Assembly: GCA_024330925.1 (NCBI GenBank)
Contig: JANDJK010000019.1
Location: 1 to 32,297, forward strand
Source of the DNA: Nitrospira sp.
Lineage (GTDB): Bacteria; Nitrospirota; Nitrospiria; Nitrospirales; Nitrospiraceae
DNA length: 32,297 nucleotides
Direction: 5' to 3'
The translations under genes and the position numbers were made by a program. Under the pieces are notes generated by a model. It saw nothing but the letters and a program-made list of their open reading frames with translations, was not told the DNA's origin and did no database searches. Below are positions 26,298 to 32,297 of this stretch, one piece after another (within the stretch, counting starts at the first letter, position 1; every line of letters starts with the position of its first letter).

Positions 26298-27878
26298 ATG
26301 CTCGCATTCGGCATCCGGTATCTGAACGGATTCTCGGCAGCGGCCGAGTTCGATAACCGTGAGCAATCTGAGTGGCCGCCTCATCCCGGCCGTGTCTTCA
26401 TGGCAATGGCCGCTGCTCATTTTCAGACGGGAGCGGATTCAGTGGAGCGCCAGGCGCTCGAATGGTTGGAGAAGTTAGATCAGGCGCCGGCAATGAAAGT
26501 TCCGGAAGCGGTCCAACGTGCGGTGGTCACCCACTATGTTCCTGTCAACGATAAGGCTGGACCCTCATCTGCAATGCTCCAATCCGTTCCGCTCACACGC
26601 GACCGCCAGCCTCGCACATTTGCCCGTGCGTGGCTGGAGAGTGACACCGCCTTCCTTGTATGGCCCAGTGTTGAACCCCGGGAACCGATACTGACTGCGT
26701 TAAAGTCCTTGTGCAGCAAGGTCACTCGTATTGGGCACTCCTCTGCGCTTGTGCATATGTGGGTTGCACGGCCGGAGGAAGTGGGCGAGCCGAACTGGGT
26801 GCCAGACGAAGATCGGGCTGTCATCCGCCTGCGCGTTGTCGCACCGGGAACGCTTGAAGATCTCGAACGACGATACAACGGTCAGGCTGTTGAAACATAC
26901 GCCTCTCTTAAAGCGGCTGCAGAAGATGAATCGGACAAAAAGGCACAGAGGGCGGCAAAGAAAAGGATCAAAGAGGAGTTCCCTAACGGATCGCCACGAC
27001 AGGATCGCCCCTGTCTCACTATCACTCAAGGATACGCCAGGCCAAGTCAGCTAAAAGAAGCGGTCGCAGCACCGGGAACAGTTTTCGATCCACATTTTCT
27101 TGTACTGAGGCTTGAACCAGAAAACGCGCCATACCGGTATCTTGATCTTCCTTGTGTTCTTGCCCTGACCCAGCGATGGCGTGAGGCGTTGTTGAGCCAC
27201 AGCAACGATCTTCCAGATACGGTCCGTCACGTATTGAGCGGACATGATTCGAATGGGGGCGTGTTGAAGAAACCGCATCTCGCGTTTCTCCCGTTGGCCT
27301 TCGTCGGCCACGAACATGCCGATGGGCACCTGATGGGTTTCGGGTTGGTTCTCCCTGTAGGGTTATCCCGTGATGACCGGCGAGGCGTTCTAAAGGCAGT
27401 GAGACGGGTCAGGAACCTTAAACTTGGACGACTGGGTGTTTGGCGGGTGGAACCGGAAACCCGTGAGAGCGTGCCGTTTACCCTCAGACCCGAGAGATGG
27501 ACTGCTCATCCACATGGACACACACATTGGGCTACCGTCACCCCTGTCGTATACGATCGCCATCCCAAATCCGATGACAAGGCGACCTACGTGGCTGAAG
27601 TTGCGGGTATGATCCGCCAAGCCTGCATGTGCATCGGATTGCCAGAACTCCGGGAAGTTGTGGTTACACCTGTCTCTGCACACCCTGGTGTCCCGCCCGC
27701 CTATGTGTTCCCTCGCCTGCGTCGCAAGGACGATAGCCTGCGTCGTCATACGCATGCCATTCTTGTGTTCGACCGACCAGTGCACGGTCCGATCCTCCTT
27801 GGAGCAGGTCGCTACCGTGGCTATGGTTGTTGCCGTCCCATGTTCGAAACGGTGTCGGAGGTTCAGAAAGATGAGTGA
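26298..27878 (+). CDS. csb2: Type I-G CRISPR Cas5-Cas6 fusion (Csb2, GSU0054 family)
   Basis: A 526-residue protein that, in this family, combines a Cas5-like 5'-handle-binding half with a Cas6-like crRNA-processing half. The N-terminus (MLAFGIRYLNGFSAAAEFDNREQSEWPPHPGRVFMAMAAAH) is typical of Csb2. A charged Lys/Glu-rich segment lies at about 195-235. The C-terminal half has HWATVTPVVYDRHPK, and the RAMP-type Gly-rich loop GPILLGAGRYRGYGCCRPM is at the end. Catalytic residues cannot be fixed from sequence alone. It starts 1 nt after csb1 and overlaps cas3 by 8 nt. Confidence 0.92.
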   Translation: MLAFGIRYLNGFSAAAEFDNREQSEWPPHPGRVFMAMAAAHFQTGADSVERQALEWLEKLDQAPAMKVPEAVQRAVVTHYVPVNDKAGPSSAMLQSVPLTRDRQPRTFARAWLESDTAFLVWPSVEPREPILTALKSLCSKVTRIGHSSALVHMWVARPEEVGEPNWVPDEDRAVIRLRVVAPGTLEDLERRYNGQAVETYASLKAAAEDESDKKAQRAAKKRIKEEFPNGSPRQDRPCLTITQGYARPSQLKEAVAAPGTVFDPHFLVLRLEPENAPYRYLDLPCVLALTQRWREALLSHSNDLPDTVRHVLSGHDSNGGVLKKPHLAFLPLAFVGHEHADGHLMGFGLVLPVGLSRDDRRGVLKAVRRVRNLKLGRLGVWRVEPETRESVPFTLRPERWTAHPHGHTHWATVTPVVYDRHPKSDDKATYVAEVAGMIRQACMCIGLPELREVVVTPVSAHPGVPPAYVFPRLRRKDDSLRRHTHAILVFDRPVHGPILLGAGRYRGYGCCRPMFETVSEVQKDE

Positions 27879-30819
27879 CGCGTTTCCCGATTTTCCGACA
27901 TTCTTCAAGACTCTGTGGGAATATGAACCATTTCCGTGGCAAACCATGCTCGCTGAACGAGTAGCCCGGGATTCCTGGCCTCGGGCTCTTGATCTTCCCA
28001 CTGCGGCGGGTAAGACGGCTTGTATCGACATCGCTGTGTATGCCCTGGCTTGCCAGGCCGATGTAGAGGTGGACAAACGAAGTGCGCCGCGTCGAATCTG
28101 GTTCGTGGTGGATCGCCGGATTGTTGTGGACGAAGCCTATGCCCGTGCCGAACGTATGGCTAATAAGCTGAGGCAAGCTGCTGATGGACCACTCAAACAG
28201 GTGGCGGATCGTCTCAGACAGATTAGCGGGACGGACCGTCCACTGGCTGTCGCGCGATTGCGTGGAGGTATTTTTCATGATGACGGTTGGGGCCGCGTGC
28301 CGTCTCAACCTGCTGTGGTCACGTCAACGGTTGATCAACTGGGATCCCGCCTGCTCTTTCGCGGCTACGGTCGGAGTGATCTCACGGCATCTATATTTGC
28401 TGGACTTGCAGCCCATGACAGTCTCATCTTGCTTGATGAGGCGCATTGCTCTGTGCCGTTTCTCCAAACCATGCGAAGTATCGAAAGATATCGAGGAGAA
28501 CAATGGGCAGAGCAGCCCATTAGAACGCCGTTTGCTTTTGTCATTCTTTCAGCCACCCCGCCCAGTGACATGCCAGACAATGCTGTGTTCCCAGGCGGTG
28601 AACGTGAAAAAGCACTAGATCATCCAACGCTTCAGGCCCGTCTTGGGGCTGCCAAACCGGCTGAGTTGGTAGCAGTGAAGACGCCACGGGGAAACGAAAC
28701 CGACGATCCGTTGGTTGAGGAAGCGGTTCGCCGTGTGGAGGGCTATTGCCAAAGCGGGAGGATGCGCGTGGCTGTTATCGTGAACCGAGTCCACACGGCT
28801 GGGGAGATCGCGCGATTGCTTTGGGAGAGGATGGAGGACAAGGCCGATGTCGTGCTGCTCACCGGCCGCATTCGCCCATATGAACGCGACTGTCTGGTGA
28901 GGAAATGGGGACGGTTGTTGAGGGCCGTCTCTCCGGAGGAACCCCAAAAACCGATTGTTCTGGTAGCAACCCAGTGTATCGAGGTGGGGGCGGATTTCAG
29001 CTTTGATGCACTCATTACCGAATGTGCCAGCCTTGACGCTTTACGCCAGCGCTTTGGGCGACTCAATCGGATGGGACAACCTGGTGAAGCTCCTGGTGCG
29101 ATTCTCATTCGTGACAAGGATGTGGAGAATGAAGAAGATCGAATCTACGGCGCAGCCATGTCCGCAACATGGCGACTTCTTAATGAAAAGGCGCCCAGCG
29201 TGGAAGAAGGAAAAAAGACCAAGAAAGTGATCAACTTCGGGTTTGAAGCTCTCAAGACAGCCTTAGATGAGATAGATGACCTGTCGCCTTACCTGTCGCC
29301 TCAACCGGATGCGCCTGTGCTCTTTCCCGCCTATCTTGATCTCCTGTGCCAGACGAGTCAGGCGCCGCATCCAGAGCCAGACATTCAGTTATTTTTGCAT
29401 GGCAAGGAGCGAGGTGCCGCAGAAGTCCAAGTGATCTGGCGAGCCGATCTTTTCAGCAGGGAAGCTGGCCCAAGCTGGATAGAAATCATTTCGCTGTGTC
29501 CTCCTACCAACAGCGAAATGCTCTCTGTGCCGCTCTATCGTCTCATCCGGTGGTTGGCTCAATCTGAGGAGATTAACGATGATGCTGATCTGGAAGGGGA
29601 ACGCCCGTTGAAAGAAAACACACCTGATCGCATTCGTCCGTGCCTCATCTGGCGCGGCCGAAAGCACTCAGTACTCATCCGCCGCGCCTCCGACATTCTA
29701 CCGAATGACGTTGTGGTCTTACCGGCGGAATATGGAATTGCCGGGCTCGGTCAGTCGGTGGTGTCAGAGGCTATGGGCAAGGATGCGCTTGATTTGTGGG
29801 AACCATCACAGCTCAACGCAGGGCATCCACCGGCGCTTCGGTTGAATCGCGCGGTCTTGCAGCCCTGGCTGGAAAGCTGTCCCCCATTGGGGGAATTGCT
29901 CGACCTCGCTGAAGCTCCCGATTGGGAACGTGATGCTGTGCAGAAAGCCATAGATGCGGTGTTGGAATACCGGCCTGAAGATGACGGACTCCTGGGGATC
30001 CCTCCTTGGCTTTCTGACTTACTCCAGGCCGTGCGAAACGGGCGGTTCGAGTGCCATCCCGGAGGTGGTATTCTTGCACGAGCGTGGGCCAATAGCCGGA
30101 ATGTGCAGGAACTCGATCCCTTTGCCGATGAAGACGATCTGACTTCTGCCGCAACACCAGCTAAACACCGCGAGGTGTCGTTGAGCATCCATAGCGAATC
30201 GGTCAAGTGGGCGGTTGACAAACTTGCAACCCGCTGCTTGCCGCAAGACGTTAGAGAGCCAGTAACGCTGGCCGCCTATTGGCACGACGTTGGGAAACTG
30301 GATGAGCGGTTCCAGTTCATCTTGCGGCAAGGCAACGAGCTTGCTGTTACCGATGAACCACTCGCTAAGTCCGCTGACATCCCGATGTCACTGGCACGTC
30401 GCCGCTTCATTCGTGAGGCCAGCGGCCTTCCTGATAGTTTCCGCCATGAAATGCTCTCGGCTCAACTGGCTGAGCGGTGTTCGTCAATCTCGGGATCAGA
30501 AGAATCCATGGATCTCGTTCTCCATCTCATCGCCAGCCATCACGGGTATGCGCGTCCATTCGCACCCGTCAGCATTGACCAAAATCCGCCCCCAATATGT
30601 GGTCAGTTGGGACAGCATGTGATCAGGCTCTCTGCGGAAGAGCGTGCCGGGCTCATTCCTCCTCATCGCGTGGACTCCGGCATCCCTGAACGCTTCTGGC
30701 GGCTGACCCGCCGTTACGGGTGGTGGGGCTTGGCGTACCTCGAAGCTATTCTCCGTCTTGGAGATTGGTATGGAAGTGTGTTTATCATAACTGGAAGCCA
30801 AAGCGAGGAAGTATCCTAA
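27871..30819 (+). CDS. cas3: Cas3 helicase-nuclease, type I-G, helicase first and HD domain last
   Basis: A 982-residue effector nuclease recruited by the crRNA complex to unwind and degrade target DNA. The helicase half has a Q-motif region LWEYEPFPWQ (15-24), Walker A PTAAGKT (43-49), the DEAH box (189-192) and SATPP (227-231). ATQCIEVGADFSFD and LRQRFGRLNRMGQ follow as motifs V and VI. The HD nuclease domain is C-terminal: H805-D806 in YWHDVGKLD, H859 in FRHEM, and the His pair 890-891 in ASHHGY. This reversed order is typical of type I-G and contrasts with the HD-first Cas3 of I-E/I-F. The frame extends upstream to 27658 inside csb2, but the ATG at 27871 begins the family-like N-terminus and is chosen. 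All motifs look intact. Confidence 0.95.
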   Translation: MSDAFPDFPTFFKTLWEYEPFPWQTMLAERVARDSWPRALDLPTAAGKTACIDIAVYALACQADVEVDKRSAPRRIWFVVDRRIVVDEAYARAERMANKLRQAADGPLKQVADRLRQISGTDRPLAVARLRGGIFHDDGWGRVPSQPAVVTSTVDQLGSRLLFRGYGRSDLTASIFAGLAAHDSLILLDEAHCSVPFLQTMRSIERYRGEQWAEQPIRTPFAFVILSATPPSDMPDNAVFPGGEREKALDHPTLQARLGAAKPAELVAVKTPRGNETDDPLVEEAVRRVEGYCQSGRMRVAVIVNRVHTAGEIARLLWERMEDKADVVLLTGRIRPYERDCLVRKWGRLLRAVSPEEPQKPIVLVATQCIEVGADFSFDALITECASLDALRQRFGRLNRMGQPGEAPGAILIRDKDVENEEDRIYGAAMSATWRLLNEKAPSVEEGKKTKKVINFGFEALKTALDEIDDLSPYLSPQPDAPVLFPAYLDLLCQTSQAPHPEPDIQLFLHGKERGAAEVQVIWRADLFSREAGPSWIEIISLCPPTNSEMLSVPLYRLIRWLAQSEEINDDADLEGERPLKENTPDRIRPCLIWRGRKHSVLIRRASDILPNDVVVLPAEYGIAGLGQSVVSEAMGKDALDLWEPSQLNAGHPPALRLNRAVLQPWLESCPPLGELLDLAEAPDWERDAVQKAIDAVLEYRPEDDGLLGIPPWLSDLLQAVRNGRFECHPGGGILARAWANSRNVQELDPFADEDDLTSAATPAKHREVSLSIHSESVKWAVDKLATRCLPQDVREPVTLAAYWHDVGKLDERFQFILRQGNELAVTDEPLAKSADIPMSLARRRFIREASGLPDSFRHEMLSAQLAERCSSISGSEESMDLVLHLIASHHGYARPFAPVSIDQNPPPICGQLGQHVIRLSAEERAGLIPPHRVDSGIPERFWRLTRRYGWWGLAYLEAILRLGDWYGSVFIITGSQSEEVS

Positions 30820-31961
30820 TGAATTCGTATTTGGAGTTGTCCGCCCTAGACGGGGCTAACCCACTCGGGTTCCTTGCGGCTCTCGGTACCTTATCGACAC
30901 TCCACAAAGCAGGCCAAACAAATGCCAGGCTGGGGTGGAAACGGGCAGTCAGGTGGACGCCGGTGTTGAAGGGGATCACCACCGAGGATCCTAAGCAATT
31001 GAGCGATATGCTAGCGCAGGCCTTGCGCGGGAGAACGGTGGCCAGTGATGCGGAGGAAAGAAGGAAAGCGGCTCAGCAATCGTTCGATGCAGCCAAGAAG
31101 ATGCTCAGAGATAAAAGAGACGAAATCAAGAAACGCCATCTGCGCGGAGAGGAGCGGAAGAAAGCGGTTGAAACAGAGATCAGGCCGCTTGAAGAGACTC
31201 TCTCACAGAAACGTCAGGTATGGCTCTCTGCCTTGAAAGATGCGGTTCCGCGTCCAGAACTCGCTCTCGGCAAACATCTGGACTGCACAAGAGACGAGTT
31301 TCGTGAGCACTCCAGGAACTTTCTCGAAAGCGCCAATCATACTGATCGTCAGGTACTCGACCTCTTGGCAAATTTTGGCTCTGACGTTTGTACGAAGGAC
31401 CAGTCGGATCGAATAGAGGCGACGCCATTCTGTTTCATTACGGGCTCAGGTCACCAGTATTTCTTAGACACAGTGCGAGAATTGATCGGAAAGGTGATGC
31501 CAGAGCGGGTCTACGCGGCGCTCTTTAAACCATGGGCCTATCAAGAAGAAACACTATCCATGAGGTGGGACCCGATAGAAGATCGTCGCTATGCCCTCAT
31601 GGACCGCGATCCAACCGCGAACGACAACAAACCCCGCACGGTGTGGATGGCCAATCTTCTTGCATATCACGGTCTTGTCTTTTTCCCCTCAACCCCGACA
31701 ACGAAGAGGCTGAGTACCACATCGTGGAGTCACATCAATAAAGAGAAAGAGCCCTCCTTCACATGGCCTATTTGGGAGGCTCCCATTGGTCCAGATACAA
31801 TCCGTACCATTCTACAGGTTCCTGATTTGTGTTCCGCCGAACCAAGCAAGTTAACTCTGCGAGCACTAGGCATTGCAGCGGTGTTTCGTTCGCGGCGAAT
31901 TAGGGTAGGGGAGGGAGCAAACTTCAAGATCAACTTCAGCCACGCAAGGGCTCTTCTATGA
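30819..31961 (+). CDS. Small Cas8-like subunit of the type I-G effector (probable)
   Basis: A 380-residue protein beginning MNSYLELSALDGANPLGFLAALGTL, a pattern I associate with the GSU0052-like/Cas3-adjacent subunit of type I-G loci. It is clearly shorter than Csx17, which is about 700 residues. Residues about 78-140 are highly charged (many Lys/Arg/Glu) and predicted by eye to form a coiled coil. A region around 285-380 contains MANLLAYHGLVFFPSTP and LTLRALGIAAVFRSRRIR. The start overlaps the cas3 stop by 1 nt (TAATG), so it belongs to the operon. Its expected job is PAM or target recognition as the large subunit, but this is inferred from position and weak family resemblance. It could instead be an accessory Cas3-extension protein. 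Confidence 0.7.
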   Translation: MNSYLELSALDGANPLGFLAALGTLSTLHKAGQTNARLGWKRAVRWTPVLKGITTEDPKQLSDMLAQALRGRTVASDAEERRKAAQQSFDAAKKMLRDKRDEIKKRHLRGEERKKAVETEIRPLEETLSQKRQVWLSALKDAVPRPELALGKHLDCTRDEFREHSRNFLESANHTDRQVLDLLANFGSDVCTKDQSDRIEATPFCFITGSGHQYFLDTVRELIGKVMPERVYAALFKPWAYQEETLSMRWDPIEDRRYALMDRDPTANDNKPRTVWMANLLAYHGLVFFPSTPTTKRLSTTSWSHINKEKEPSFTWPIWEAPIGPDTIRTILQVPDLCSAEPSKLTLRALGIAAVFRSRRIRVGEGANFKINFSHARALL

Positions 31962-32136
31962 GCCGGGGAGCAGATAATGGTGCGGCCATTCCGCCCATTT
32001 TGGCCTGGGGCAGTTTATGCCGGTGTGCGGCGGAGGCAGCCATGAGTGACGCGTGGCGCGTGATACGCAGGAGCAGAACGCAGTCACACATTCAAAGAAG
32101 AAGCGAGATGAGGCGGAACAGTGCAAGTTGCCTGGA

Positions 32137-32297
32137 TCAGGGCAGCAAGTCGGCGACGGTGAAAGAGGCATCCGGACGGGCGAGGGGCGTGATCCGTTCC
32201 GCTATAGCCAGCCACGTAGCGGTCTGGTATCGGGCGGGCTGACCAGGTGGGTTGAGCGGATCGCGATAGACCTCCACGCAGCGCTCGCAAGATTGAC
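32137..32297 (-). CDS. Uma2-family (DUF820) nuclease-like protein, C-terminal part only
   Basis: Reading the complementary strand from the window end, 52 codons run open to a TGA at 32137-32139. They end CVEVYRDPLNPPGQPARYQ...RITPLARPDASFTVADLLP. The VEVYRDP strand and the closing VADLLP are typical of the C-terminus of Uma2/DUF820 proteins, which have a PD-(D/E)XK nuclease fold. The gene points toward the cas operon and most of it lies outside the window, including the catalytic residues. Biological role is not known for the family. A 94-codon + strand frame over the same DNA (31958-32242) is rejected in its favour. Confidence 0.65.
   Translation of the reverse strand, partial: QSCERCVEVYRDPLNPPGQPARYQTATWLAIAERITPLARPDASFTVADLLP

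Noticed and set aside
31962..32136. Possible CRISPR array or cas4-cas1 start directly after the effector operon
   Set aside because: No direct repeats of 25-40 bp and no Cas1/Cas4 motifs in either strand within the window.
31958..32242. 94-codon + strand frame overlapping the end of the Cas8-like gene by ATGA
   Set aside because: Arg/Ser-rich with no motif, and it collides with the - strand frame that shows a convincing Uma2-type C-terminus.

Overview
The window is a gene-dense stretch of bacterial chromosome. Nearly every gene is on the + strand, many neighbours overlap by 4-14 nt, and codon use is GC-leaning. The gene order (hemA-hemC-cobA/hemD-CBS-hemB, then ribF, tilS, hpt, ftsH, folP, glmM, comEC, mtnA) and the protein flavour suggest a Nitrospira-like member of Nitrospirota. 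That assignment is inference from familiarity, not from a database search.

Layout. (1) 1-5342: tetrapyrrole block with hemA (5' end cut by the window), hemC, a cobA-hemD fusion, a stand-alone two-CBS protein and hemB. Together these convert glutamyl-tRNA to uroporphyrinogen III and precorrin-2, feeding heme, siroheme/heme d1 and cobalamin. (2) 5361-16483: housekeeping run of ribF, tilS, hpt, ftsH, folP, glmM, comEC and mtnA (FMN/FAD, tRNA-Ile lysidine, purine salvage, membrane proteolysis, folate, cell-wall precursor, DNA uptake, methionine salvage). (3) 16484-19087: an unusually gene-poor patch of about 2.6 kb in which ndk is the only convincing gene. (4) 19088-22743: gcvH, lpdA, a membrane-anchored ComEA-type helix-hairpin-helix protein and tyrS, the last three linked by ATGA overlaps. 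(5) 22744-24412: a WYL-domain transcription factor with a good sigma-70-like promoter, then a small exported protein built of 12-residue Asn/Pro repeats. (6) 24793-31961: a type I-G (formerly I-U) CRISPR-Cas effector operon, csb1(cas7)-csb2(cas5-cas6)-cas3(helicase-HD)-small Cas8-like subunit. A 64-codon remnant of a different Cas3-like helicase lies immediately upstream and carries an inserted palindromic repeat. (7) 32137-32297, - strand: the C-terminal end of a probable Uma2-family nuclease.

The CRISPR part is the accessory and most interesting portion. It has interference and crRNA-processing genes, but no cas1, cas2, cas4 or CRISPR array inside the window, and the next gene downstream points the other way. 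It may therefore be an orphan effector module that uses arrays or adaptation genes elsewhere, or its array may lie beyond the window. The WYL regulator is a candidate, unproven, controller.
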